Assembly (NCBI GenBank): GCA_035551935.1 | Contig: DASZMJ010000113.1 | Location: 1-23,314, forward strand | Direction: 5' to 3' | Source: DASZMJ01 sp035551935 | Lineage (GTDB): Bacteria; Planctomycetota; Planctomycetia; Isosphaerales; Isosphaeraceae | Length of the DNA: 23,314 nucleotides | Shown: positions 1 through 6,491 of the stretch, piece by piece | Layout of the letters: every line of letters begins with the position of its first letter | Numbering within the stretch: position 1 is the stretch's first letter | Made by a program: the position numbers and the translations under genes | Notes under the pieces: generated by a model | The model's database searches: none | What the model was told of the DNA's origin: nothing | The model's input: the letters and a program-made list of their open reading frames with translations, nothing else

Positions 1-1
1 A

Positions 2-1246
2 TTGCCCGTCGAGCCGACCTCCGACGGGCCGCCCGACGGCCTGACGCTCGACATGGCCATCGACCGGCTCGTCCGCGGCAACCTCGACCTGATCGCCACC
101 CACTTCGAGATCCCCCAGGCCCAGGCCGACATCCTCACCGCCGGCCTCCGCGCCAACCCCTTGCTCTACGCCGACGCCCAGCTCGTCCCCTACGGCGAGT
201 ATAGCGCCGCCCGTCCCGGCGGCCAAACGCAGTACGATGTGAACATCTCCTGGCCCATCGACATCTCGCGCAAGTACCGCGCCCGGACCGCCTACGCGAC
301 CCGGTTCAAGAACGTGCTCGAGGCGCAGTTCCAGGACGCCGTCCGGCTGGCGATCGACAACCTGTACACCGCGTACGTCGACGTCCTGGCGGCGCGCGAG
401 ACGGTGGCGTTCACCGTCGCCAGCCTCAAGGGCTACGACGAGCTGATCCGCGGGACCCAGGAGATGATCCTCGGCGCCGACAAGACCTCGGCCGACTTCT
501 ACAAGCTCCGGGGCCAGCGCGAGCTGACGCGGGTCTCGCTGGTCGACGCCGAGGCCACGCTGCGGCGGGCCAAGCGGACGCTGGGGGCGTTGCTGGCGAT
601 CCCGCCGGAGCAGGCCGAGCGGATCGAGCTGCGGGGCTCGCTCCGCGACGCCACCGGGCTCGTCCCCGACCGCGACGGCCTCGTCCGGCTGGCGCTGGAG
701 GCCCGGCCCGACCTCGCCGCCAACCGCGTCGGCATCGGCCTGGCGCAGGCGAACGTCCGGCTCCAGAAGGCGAATCGCTATTCGGACATCTACCTGCTCT
801 ATCAGCCCTACACGTTCCAGAACAACGCGCCGCTGGGCCTGAAGAGCCCGACGTCGTGGGCGTTGGGGCTGACGGTCCCGCTGCCGATCGTCAACCGCAA
901 CCAGGGCAACATCCGCCGCGCCGAGCTGAACGTGACGCAGACGAAGGTCGAGCGCGACTCGATGACGCTGAGGGTCGCCACCGAGGTCCGGCAGGCGATC
1001 CAGGAGTACGAGCTGACGAGCCTGGCCGTCCGCGACGTCGCCCGCGGCGTGATCCCGGACGTGAAGCGCGCCTACGAGAGCATCAAGCTCCAGCACGCCG
1101 TGCGCGAGGACGTCGACATCCTGATGGTGCTGACGGCGCGGCAGGAGTACAACGACGCGGTGCGCCGCTACCGCGACTTCCAGGTCCGACACCGCCGCGC
1201 CATGCTCTCGCTGAACACGGCCGTCGGCCGCCGCGTCCTGCCCTGA
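2..1246 (+). CDS. TolC/CzcC-family outer membrane efflux protein, 5'-truncated by window edge
   Basis: About 414 residues of the C-terminal part of an outer-membrane efflux channel, the exit duct of tripartite RND or ABC exporters. The reading frame is already open at the window edge, so the TTG at base 2 is probably not the true start and the signal peptide lies upstream. The visible protein has the OEP pattern of two similar halves: long amphipathic helices rich in A, R, E and Q, with 'AQADILTAGLRANPLL' in the first half and 'LAANRVGIGLAQANVRL' in the second. Beta-strand segments follow each (for example 'YDVNISWPIDISRKYR' and 'SWALGLTVPLPIVNRNQG'). The 'ANPLL' and 'PLPIVNRNQG' signatures resemble CzcC/CusC-type heavy-metal efflux channels. 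The stop is at 1244-1246, followed by a REP-like region. The nearby ArsR and CusF-SCO1 genes fit metal export, but the pump and adaptor genes are outside the window, so the substrate is inference. Confidence 0.88.
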   Translation: MPVEPTSDGPPDGLTLDMAIDRLVRGNLDLIATHFEIPQAQADILTAGLRANPLLYADAQLVPYGEYSAARPGGQTQYDVNISWPIDISRKYRARTAYATRFKNVLEAQFQDAVRLAIDNLYTAYVDVLAARETVAFTVASLKGYDELIRGTQEMILGADKTSADFYKLRGQRELTRVSLVDAEATLRRAKRTLGALLAIPPEQAERIELRGSLRDATGLVPDRDGLVRLALEARPDLAANRVGIGLAQANVRLQKANRYSDIYLLYQPYTFQNNAPLGLKSPTSWALGLTVPLPIVNRNQGNIRRAELNVTQTKVERDSMTLRVATEVRQAIQEYELTSLAVRDVARGVIPDVKRAYESIKLQHAVREDVDILMVLTARQEYNDAVRRYRDFQVRHRRAMLSLNTAVGRRVLP

Positions 1247-1270
1247 CACGGCGCCGGCCGCGTCCTCCGC

Positions 1271-1296
1271 GGGGTCCGCTCTCGCGGACCTCTCCC
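1271..1296 (+). repeat. Degenerate single REP-like hairpin
   Basis: GGTCCGC (1273-1279), loop TCTC, GCGGACC (1284-1290), then TCTCCC. The stem is identical to that of the paired elements at 1306-1374 and 11024-11091, but the GTAG foot is lost (CGCG stands in its place) and there is no inverted partner. It lies 10 bases before the intact element. Confidence 0.6.
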
Positions 1297-1305
1297 TTCA
1301 TCATC

Positions 1306-1374
1306 CGTAGGGTCCGCTACTGCGGACCTCTTCGATTGTTGAAGAGGAAGAGGTCCGCAGTAGCGGACCCTACG
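1306..1374. repeat. BIME-like pair of inverted REP elements (copy 1)
   Basis: Perfect 28-bp inverted repeat (1306-1333 and 1347-1374) around a 13-base loop. Each arm is also a hairpin: GTAG (1307-1310) is followed at once by GGTCCGC, loop TACT, GCGGACC, then TCTTC. A GTAG foot abutting a hairpin is the defining layout of REP elements mobilised by RAYT transposases, and two facing REPs make a BIME. It lies between the convergent TolC and ArsR genes, where it could also act as a two-way transcription barrier, though no U-tract is seen. The REP assignment rests on architecture only. Confidence 0.75.
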
Positions 1375-1400
1375 AAACCAAATTAATACACACGTTCAGA

Positions 1401-1757
1401 TCAGTCGATCAGCGTCTTGACCATCTCGGCGAGGTTGGTGCCGGTCTCGGTGAGGCTGTAGAAGTTGTTCTTGCCCTGGCGGCGTGGGGCGATGATGCCG
1501 CCGTGGCGGAGCAGCGCCAGGTGGTGGCTGACGGCGGGCTGGCTCTGGCTGAGCTGCGAGCAGAGGGCGCCGACGTGCTTCTCGCCCTCGGACAGGATCA
1601 TCACGACCTGGAGCCGGGTGGCGTCGCTGACCTGCTTCAGCAGGGTCGAGGCGCGCTGCGCCTGCTGGAGGCGCTGGCTGTTGGGCTTGGCCGGCTTGCG
1701 GGCGGCGGCCTTGGTGGCGGCGACCTTGACCCCAGTGCTGACCTTCGTCGCGGACAT
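1401..1757 (-). CDS. ArsR/SmtB-family winged-helix transcriptional repressor
   Basis: 118 residues, the usual size of this family. The N-terminal 25 residues are a basic, Lys/Ala-rich tail not typical of ArsR. The core runs from about residue 33: 'LLKQVSDATRLQVVMIL' (helices 1-2), 'VGALCSQLSQSQPAVSHHLALLRHGGII' (helix-turn-helix with the diagnostic 'QPAVSHHLALLR' recognition helix), then the wing 'APRRQGKNNFYSLT'. The classic alpha-3 metal site ELCxC is reduced to 'ALCSQL', leaving one cysteine (Cys66), so a metal cannot be predicted and the sensor may be non-metal. A good candidate promoter with an overlapping dyad lies about 180 bases upstream, consistent with autorepression. The gene converges on the TolC-like gene and lies 3' of the CusF-SCO1 gene on the same strand. 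Family is certain; ligand is unknown. Confidence 0.93.
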   Translation of the reverse strand: MSATKVSTGVKVAATKAAARKPAKPNSQRLQQAQRASTLLKQVSDATRLQVVMILSEGEKHVGALCSQLSQSQPAVSHHLALLRHGGIIAPRRQGKNNFYSLTETGTNLAEMVKTLID

Positions 1758-1932
1758 CGGTGCGAGTCCTCCCGCCCTTGCCGGGCCCAGGCGCGCGACG
1801 GCGCGGGCCCCGCGGCGTCGAGCCGGCCCGGGGGCGTTGCTGGTTGTCGGTCGCGGCGGCGGGGCCCGGGCCCACCCGGGCCGGGCCGCGTCGGTCGTCC
1901 CGACGCCGGCGCGATCGCCCGCCGTCGCCTCC

Positions 1933-1968
1933 GATTGGATAATCTATCACAATCTCGGCCGATGACAA
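1933..1968 (-). promoter_or_regulatory. Candidate promoter and operator of the arsR-like gene
   Basis: Reading the minus strand: -35 TTGTCA (1968-1963), 16-base spacer, -10 TAGATT (1946-1941). Overlapping the -10 is an imperfect dyad: GATTG (1933-1937) facing CAATC (1950-1954), with inner GATA/TATC half-sites. AT-rich dyads over the -10 are typical ArsR operators. The patch is conspicuously AT-rich for this genome. The assignment is by pattern only. Confidence 0.45.
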
Positions 1969-2073
1969 GATCAATTGAGGATTTCCAGAATCGACCACTC
2001 CGGGGGCGTATGAGGATATCCGCCTTCGTACGGATTGTCTCGTTCCGGTCCGTTCACGCCCGGATTCGTCGCG

Positions 2074-3009
2074 TCACGGGCGGTCGCGGCGCGCCAGGCC
2101 GGCCAGCTCGCGCGCCAGCGCCGTCGGGTCCCAGTCCTTGCGCGTCTCGAGCCGGACGAGCCTGCCGTCGGGCCCGACGACGGCCACGGTCCGGTTGTGG
2201 ATGATCTCGGTCGCCGTCGGCCCGTACGAGAGCCCCAGCGCCGGGGCGACCTTCTCGAGCTCGCGGTGCGAGGCCACGGCGAAGGTCCAGAGCGGCGGCC
2301 GGGCGCCGAGGGCGCGGGCGTGCTCGGCCAGGGCCGCCGGGGTGTCGTGCTCGGGGTCGAAGCTCACCTCGAGGAGCCGGACGTCGGCCGCGCGCCGCGT
2401 CCCGGGGCCGATCGCGCGGGCCAGCTCGCCGAACTTGCGGTCGGTCAGCGGGCAGAAGTCGGGCACGGGGCAACGCGTGTAGATGAACGTCAAGACCACC
2501 ACCTTGCCGCGGAGGTCCGACAGCCGGAGCGGCTCGCCCTCCTGCGTCGTCATCGCGAAGTCGGGGACGGCCTCGCCCGGCTCCAGGACGCGCGGGGCGT
2601 CGCGGAGCTCCGGGCCCTGCTCGCCGAGGTCGATCGTCAAGGTCGGCGGCGGGGCCGGGCGGGTGACGACCAGGTTCTTCAGCTCCCAGGAGCCCTCGCC
2701 GGCGCGCAGCACGGCCTCGACCTCGTCGCCGGCGTGGACCTGGGCGAGCTCGCCGCGGTCGGCGACGGTGAACACCATCGTCATCGCGCCCATGCCGACC
2801 TCGGGGATCGGCGCGTGCCGGATCGTGACCGTCCCCGCCTCCGGGTCGACCCCCTTGACGACCCCCATGAGCCGATGGTTCCGCGCCGACGTCGCGGCGG
2901 GTGCGGCCGTCGGGGTCGCCGCCGATGGGGGCGTCCCGGCCGTCCCGGAACAGCCGGCAAGCGCCGCGGCGAGCAGTGGCGTGGCGATCATCGTGTGCGC
3001 ATGTTTCAT
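2074..3009 (-). CDS. CusF-SCO1 fusion lipoprotein (copper chaperone / thioredoxin-fold protein)
   Basis: 311 residues. A lipoprotein signal ends in the lipobox LAGC (Cys20), so the protein is predicted to be membrane-tethered on the outside. Residues about 45-115 are a CusF-like copper-binding domain: His65, Met76 and Met78 match CusF ligands in spacing, with Met73 where E. coli CusF has its copper-contacting Trp. A Pro-rich linker leads to a SCO1/SenC domain (about 145-305) with 'FIYTRCPVPDFCPLTDRKF'. Its two cysteines (180, 186) are spaced CX5C rather than the textbook CX3C, and the third copper ligand is His271 in 'EIIHNRTVAVVGPDG'. SCO1 proteins deliver copper to the CuA site of cytochrome oxidase or act as thiol reductants. 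The start overlaps the stop of the creatininase-like gene (ATGA), so the two are probably translationally coupled. Confidence 0.92.
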   Translation of the reverse strand: MKHAHTMIATPLLAAALAGCSGTAGTPPSAATPTAAPAATSARNHRLMGVVKGVDPEAGTVTIRHAPIPEVGMGAMTMVFTVADRGELAQVHAGDEVEAVLRAGEGSWELKNLVVTRPAPPPTLTIDLGEQGPELRDAPRVLEPGEAVPDFAMTTQEGEPLRLSDLRGKVVVLTFIYTRCPVPDFCPLTDRKFGELARAIGPGTRRAADVRLLEVSFDPEHDTPAALAEHARALGARPPLWTFAVASHRELEKVAPALGLSYGPTATEIIHNRTVAVVGPDGRLVRLETRKDWDPTALARELAGLARRDRP

Positions 3010-3791
3010 GGGATCGCCCTCGGCCGGAAGGGGAAGGCCTCGTCGATCGGGCTGGCGGCGAGGTCGCGGAGGAAGCCGGCGAGCCGCTCGACGACGATCG
3101 CGGTCAGCGCCCGGCCCTTCTCGGCCGAGGCCTTCCTCGGGTCGCCGGCGCCCGAGTTGGTCGTCAAGAGGTGCCAGGGGCGGGTGATCTCGACCCAGCC
3201 CCGCTCGACCGCCTCGAACCGCGAGGGCGCCTTCGAGCCGGCGTCGGCCCGCGCGAGTGTGACCAGCTCGGGGAAGTGCGCCAGGCCCATGCTCGTCTCG
3301 AGCTCGCCGGCGTGGTCGTCGGCGTGCTCGAAGATCTCCGCGTGCCGATCGGAGCCCGTCTTATACCAGTGACAGAGGAAGATCTGAACTGCCGTCTTCC
3401 CGTAGAGCTCGCGGAGCAGCCACTTCAGGTCGTTGCCGCCGTGGCCGTTCAGGAGCAGGCACTTGCGGATGCCGTGCGCCTCGAGCGACCGGACGAGGTC
3501 GGTGACGACCTTCGCGACGGTCGTCGGGTCGAGGTTCATCGCCATCGGGAACCGCATCATGTTCGTCTCGGTGCCGTACGGCAAGGCCGGCAGCAGGACG
3601 ACCCGCGCCCCCTCGGCGCTCGCGCGCCCGCAGGCGAGCCGGCCGATCGCCTCGACCTGGAGGGTGTCGGTCGCGTACGGCAGGTGCAGGTTGTGCGGCT
3701 CGGTCGCCCCCAGCGGCAGCACCGCCACCTCGAACGGCGCCCCCGAGCGCACGTCGTGATACGTCAATTCCGCCAGCGACCACGGATTCAT
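3006..3791 (-). CDS. Creatininase-family amidohydrolase
   Basis: 261 residues from the preferred start. Creatininase/creatinine amidohydrolase-fold metalloproteins hydrolyse cyclic or open amides; members also act in riboflavin/F420 and mycofactocin pathways, so the substrate here is unknown. All family motifs are present: 'PLGATEPHNLHLPYATD' (metal-binding Glu, His, Asp), 'LLLNGHGGND', and 'DDHAGELETS' (the HAGExET signature with a metal ligand). An in-frame ATG at 3830 exists, but it overlaps a candidate extended -10 and has no ribosome site. The ATG at 3791 is preceded by GAGGAA seven bases away and begins 'MNPWSLAELTYHD', as family members usually do. The last four bases overlap the start of the CusF-SCO1 gene, giving an unusual two-gene operon. 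Confidence 0.92.
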   Translation of the reverse strand: MNPWSLAELTYHDVRSGAPFEVAVLPLGATEPHNLHLPYATDTLQVEAIGRLACGRASAEGARVVLLPALPYGTETNMMRFPMAMNLDPTTVAKVVTDLVRSLEAHGIRKCLLLNGHGGNDLKWLLRELYGKTAVQIFLCHWYKTGSDRHAEIFEHADDHAGELETSMGLAHFPELVTLARADAGSKAPSRFEAVERGWVEITRPWHLLTTNSGAGDPRKASAEKGRALTAIVVERLAGFLRDLAASPIDEAFPFRPRAIP

Positions 3792-3828
3792 CGGCGCTTT
3801 CCTCGGTGTCGAGCGGGTCGTCGCGGGC

Positions 3829-3837
3829 ATGATATCA
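3829..3837 (-). promoter_or_regulatory. Extended -10 promoter candidate for the creatininase/SCO1 operon
   Basis: The minus strand reads TGATATCAT, that is TGn followed by TATCAT (5/6 to the -10 consensus). No convincing -35 is seen, which is usual for extended -10 promoters. It covers the upstream ATG at 3830 and predicts a leader of about 30 bases to the ATG at 3791. Confidence 0.4.
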
Positions 3838-3879
3838 CACGTGCCGCCCGGTGGGGAGACCCTCTCGGATGTGCCTCTT

Positions 3880-3905
3880 CCCCCTCTCCCGCGGGGAGAG
3901 GGGGG
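3880..3905. repeat. GC-rich stem-loop after the dehydrogenase gene
   Basis: CCCCTCTCCC (3881-3890) faces GGGAGAGGGG (3894-3903) across a 3-base loop. It begins about ten bases beyond the stop of the minus-strand dehydrogenase gene and could help end transcription, but no T-tract follows on either strand. It is a common type of intergenic palindrome. Confidence 0.45.
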
Positions 3906-3915
3906 AGAGGCGCGA

Positions 3916-4914
3916 TCAGGCGAGCGGGGTCCGGGGGTGGGCGACGCGGTCGCGGTTGACGGGGTTGCGGGGGGGCTCGCCGAGCAGGAGGCGGCGGACC
4001 TCCAGCGCGGTCTTGCGCCTCAGCTCGACGAACCCCTCGGCGCTGTAGAAGGCCGAGTGCGGCGTCAGGAGCACCGAGGGATGCGCGCGGAGCCTCGGCT
4101 CGTCGAGCGGCTCGCGCTCGAAGACGTCGATGCCCGCGCCGGCGAGGTGGCCGGAGTCGAGGGCCTCGATGAGCGCCTCCTGGTCGACCACCGGGCCCCG
4201 CGCCGTGTTGATCAGGTACGCCCCGCGCGGCAGTCGAGCGAGCGCGGCGGCATCGATCATATGATAAGTCGCAGGACTGAGATAGCAGTGGAGGCTGAGG
4301 AAGCGGCTCTCGGCCAGGAGGTCGTCCAGCCGGGTCGCGCGGCGGACGCCGAGGGCCTTGTCGACGCCGTCGGGCAAGAGCGGATCATAGAAGACCACGT
4401 CGAGGCCGAACGCCTTGGCCCTCAGGGCCGTCGCCGTGCCGATCCGGCCGCAGCCGACGATGCCGAGCACCTTCCCCCGCAGCCTCGGCGCCGGCCCCGC
4501 CGAGCGATACTCCCACTCCCCGCGCCGCATCGACTCGTCCGACGCCTTCAGCCCCCGCGCCAGGGCCAGGAGCATCATGATCGCATGGTCGGCGACCTCC
4601 TCCGTCCCGTAGTCCGGCACGTTGCAGACGACGATCCCCCGCTTCCCCGCCGCCTCGAGGTCCACGTTGTTGTATCCCACCCCCGCCCTCACCACCCCCC
4701 GGCACCTGCCGGCGACGGCGAACGAGGCATCGGTGATCATCGGGATGTCATGATAGAGGATCAGCGCATCGGCCCGCGGGAGTCGCTCCCTCAGTTGCTC
4801 CTCCCCCGTCGCCCTCGCCAGCTCGAGCTCGGCCACGTCGCCGAGGATGGGGGCCTCGACCTCATGCTCGTCGAGGAAGTCGGCGATCAAGATGTTTAAG
4901 CGTTCTGGCATCAT
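3916..4914 (-). CDS. D-isomer-specific 2-hydroxyacid dehydrogenase
   Basis: 332 residues, normal for the family. An NAD(P)-dependent enzyme interconverting a D-2-hydroxyacid and its 2-oxoacid in the cytoplasm. Seen: substrate-domain motif 'VVRAGVGYNNVDLEAA' (about 74-89), the Rossmann fingerprint 'LGIVGCGRIGTATA' (Gly154, 156, 159), then Arg239 ('NTARGPVVD'), Glu268 ('DVFEREPL') and His286 ('LLTPHSAFYS'), the catalytic triad of D-2-hydroxyacid dehydrogenases. Closest in style to the CtBP / C-terminal-binding-protein-like and phosphoglycerate dehydrogenase-like members; no ACT domain follows, so SerA is unlikely. Two adjacent ATG codons (4914, 4911) follow GAGGA; the second is better spaced, so the protein may lack the first Met. 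It may be transcribed alone or from the toxin/antitoxin genes 68 bases upstream. Substrate unknown. Confidence 0.93.
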   Translation of the reverse strand: MMPERLNILIADFLDEHEVEAPILGDVAELELARATGEEQLRERLPRADALILYHDIPMITDASFAVAGRCRGVVRAGVGYNNVDLEAAGKRGIVVCNVPDYGTEEVADHAIMMLLALARGLKASDESMRRGEWEYRSAGPAPRLRGKVLGIVGCGRIGTATALRAKAFGLDVVFYDPLLPDGVDKALGVRRATRLDDLLAESRFLSLHCYLSPATYHMIDAAALARLPRGAYLINTARGPVVDQEALIEALDSGHLAGAGIDVFEREPLDEPRLRAHPSVLLTPHSAFYSAEGFVELRRKTALEVRRLLLGEPPRNPVNRDRVAHPRTPLA

Positions 4915-4982
4915 GATTCCTCACACGGGCGATGATCAGCACGGACCGTCTATGATCCCCGATAGCGGGAGGTCTTCGGGGC

Positions 4983-5255
4983 TCATCGGCCACGCTTCCG
5001 GACGAACCAGACGCCCACGACCTGCACGACTCCATGAGTCTCATCGACCTCGAACGACACGCCGAGCGGCGATTCGAAGAGGATGCGGAGGTCATCGGAT
5101 CGAGATTCGCTCGTTCCGAAGGGGTCCGACGCGAATTGCTCGTCGATCCGGTTCGTGGCCCCGATAATCGCCCGACGAGCGTCCTGATCGGCGACCATCC
5201 AGACGCCCGCGAGGTCATTCAAGGCCTCCGGAGTCCACTCGACCCGGAACATCAA
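4983..5255 (-). CDS. RelE/ParE-like toxin of a type II toxin-antitoxin pair
   Basis: 90 residues, the size of RelE/ParE toxins. The N-terminus 'FRVEWTPEALNDLAGVWM' matches the ParE pattern (beta strand, then a helix with 'A..DL..IW'). A second helix is 'ARRAIIGATNRIDEQFASDP', followed by strands 'DLRILFESPLGVSFEVD' and 'VVQVVGVWFVRKRG', as in the ParE/RelE beta-sheet. The conserved C-terminal Arg/Lys cluster of mRNA-cleaving RelE is only partly there (RKRGR). The start overlaps the upstream gene by four bases (ATGA), the coupling expected of an antitoxin-toxin operon. Whether it cleaves mRNA, poisons gyrase or is inactive cannot be told. Assigned from fold pattern, length and operon structure. 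Confidence 0.72.
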   Translation of the reverse strand: MMFRVEWTPEALNDLAGVWMVADQDARRAIIGATNRIDEQFASDPFGTSESRSDDLRILFESPLGVSFEVDETHGVVQVVGVWFVRKRGR

Positions 5256-5488
5256 AGGCTCTCCAGATAGGCCAGGACCTCCGCCGTCGTGTAACGCCGC
5301 CCGGTCGAACGCGCCCGACGCAGGAGTTCTTCGTTCGGTACCGGCGGCTCGCAGGGCTCATACTCCGAGACGCCGGTCGCGGGGACGACCTGGGCCAGGA
5401 CGCGGCCGGACTCGTCGCAGAGCTCGAGCGGCTCCTTCAGGTCGCGGAGCTTGTCGCGGAGGACACGGTCGACGAGGATTCGCGTCAT
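5252..5488 (-). CDS. Antitoxin-like small protein upstream of the RelE/ParE-like toxin
   Basis: 78 residues. No DNA-binding fold can be named with confidence. The N-terminus 'MTRILVDRVLRDKLRDLKEPLELCDESGRVLAQVVP' could form a swapped beta-strand/helix dimer of Phd/AbrB-like style, and the C-terminus 'NEELLRRARSTGRRYTTAEVLAYLESL' is a helical tail of the kind that wraps a toxin. The preceding sequence holds GGGAG before the ATG and a weak promoter TTGCCG-N17-TACGAT (5570-5542, minus). The stop overlaps the toxin start (ATGA). The call depends mostly on this arrangement; a stand-alone hypothetical protein is the alternative. Confidence 0.65.
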   Translation of the reverse strand: MTRILVDRVLRDKLRDLKEPLELCDESGRVLAQVVPATGVSEYEPCEPPVPNEELLRRARSTGRRYTTAEVLAYLESL

Positions 5489-5541
5489 CTCGGGGTCTCC
5501 CTTCGGATCGGAACACGTCGATCAAACCACGGCACCACTCC

Positions 5542-5570
5542 ATCGTAGCCCGGGGCGACATCGGCGGCAA
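5542..5570 (-). promoter_or_regulatory. Weak promoter candidate for the toxin-antitoxin operon
   Basis: Minus strand: TTGCCG (5570-5565), exactly 17 bases, TACGAT (5547-5542); each box matches 4 of 6 consensus bases. The implied transcript starts about 50 bases before the antitoxin ATG. Pattern only. Confidence 0.3.
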
Positions 5571-5579
5571 TTCGGGCCG

Positions 5580-6200
5580 TCAGGCCCGGGGCGTCTCGAA
5601 CCAGGCGACGACGGCGTCGGGGTCGGCGAGGGCGAGTGTCGCCTCGGAGCCGTCGCGGGAGCGGAAGGCGAGGCGGTCGGGCATGCCGGTGATCAGGCCA
5701 TGGGTGTGGCGGGGGGCGGGGTGGGCGTGGATGGCCGTGAGGTCGGGGAGCGACAGCGACCAGGTCTCGGAATTCCAGCCGCGGGGGAAGAAGAAGAGGC
5801 GGCGGTCGGTCAGGGCGAGGGTGCCGGGGAGCCACTTGCGGTCGACGGCCAGCCGCGCGGGCGACTCGGCGACGATCGCCTCGTTCGCGGCCAGGGCGAA
5901 CTCGCGCGGCGGGGCGTCGTCGCGATATCGGCGCGGGACGAGCCAGCGGACGACCAGGGGCTCGACGATCAGCTTGACGACCAGCTCGACGATCACCGTC
6001 GCGAGGAATGCGATGAAAAAGGCGCGGAGCAGGTGGTGCGGGGCGATCATGAGCATGTGCCGCAGGCGGCGCGGGATCGGGCTGCCGGGCCGGAAGCGGG
6101 CGATCCGCTGCCAGCGGGCCCAGAGCATGAAGGCGAAGGCGGGCAGGGCGACGGCGGCGAAGAGGACGTCGCGCGAGACCTGGAGTCGCGGGGTTCGCAT
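5580..6200 (-). CDS. Membrane-anchored protein with PH/GRAM-like domain, unknown function
   Basis: 206 residues. Two hydrophobic segments (about 11-27, 'DVLFAAVALPAFAFMLW', and 56-85, around 'FFIAFLATVIVELVVKLIV') are separated by a basic stretch. The C-terminal half (about 108-205) has the GRAM/bacterial-PH pattern: 'KWLPGTLALTDRRLFFFP' (the 'G.L.LT..RL.F.P' signature), 'SLPDLTAI', then 'RLAFRSRDGSEATLALADPDAVVAWF'. Such domains bind lipids or partner proteins at the membrane; no catalytic motif is seen. The gene stands alone, with a good promoter 60 bases upstream. A planctomycete-type hypothetical protein; role unknown. Confidence 0.75.
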   Translation of the reverse strand: MRTPRLQVSRDVLFAAVALPAFAFMLWARWQRIARFRPGSPIPRRLRHMLMIAPHHLLRAFFIAFLATVIVELVVKLIVEPLVVRWLVPRRYRDDAPPREFALAANEAIVAESPARLAVDRKWLPGTLALTDRRLFFFPRGWNSETWSLSLPDLTAIHAHPAPRHTHGLITGMPDRLAFRSRDGSEATLALADPDAVVAWFETPRA

Positions 6201-6259
6201 GGGCAGGCGGGGGCGTGGTGTCGGCGTTGCTGGGTCCAGAGGGTGCGTCGTCCCCTACC

Positions 6260-6288
6260 GTTATCCCCGATCGGTCCGCCACTTTCAA
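6260..6288 (-). promoter_or_regulatory. Sigma70-like promoter of the GRAM-like membrane protein gene
   Basis: Minus strand: TTGAAA (6288-6283), 17-base spacer, GATAAC (6265-6260). The -35 matches 5/6 and the -10 4/6 of consensus; the predicted leader is about 55 bases to the ATG at 6200. Confidence 0.5.
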
Positions 6289-6324
6289 CGCGCCGACGGG
6301 GCCGATCCGCGGGATTGCCGACCC

Positions 6325-6377
6325 GTAGGGCGTGTGCAACACGCCGGATGACGGACGGCGTGTTGCACACGCCCTAC
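6325..6377. repeat. BIME-like pair of inverted REP elements, second sequence family
   Basis: Perfect 21-bp inverted repeat (6325-6345 and 6357-6377) with an 11-base loop. Each arm is GTAG followed directly by the hairpin GGCGTG-TGCAA-CACGCC. The design is the same as at 1306-1374 and 11024-11091, and GTAGG is shared, but the stem sequence is different. It lies between divergent genes (GRAM-like protein and aldolase), outside both core promoters. Confidence 0.7.
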
Positions 6378-6491
6378 AGCGGAGGGAAGGGCCGATCGGC
6401 CCTGCGTGGCCGATGGCCCGTCGCGTCGCCCTGGGCCGCGCCGTTATACTGCGGGCGGTTCGGAATCCGGCGTGGGGAGGGACCGGGGACG

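Noticed and set aside
3880..3905. Stem-loop as an intrinsic terminator
   Set aside because: No T-tract follows on either strand, so it is listed only as a repeat.
5451..6491. Long N-terminal extension of the aldolase frame
   Set aside because: It runs antisense through the GRAM-like gene, across the BIME and the promoter; the conserved protein starts at 6492 behind a ribosome site.
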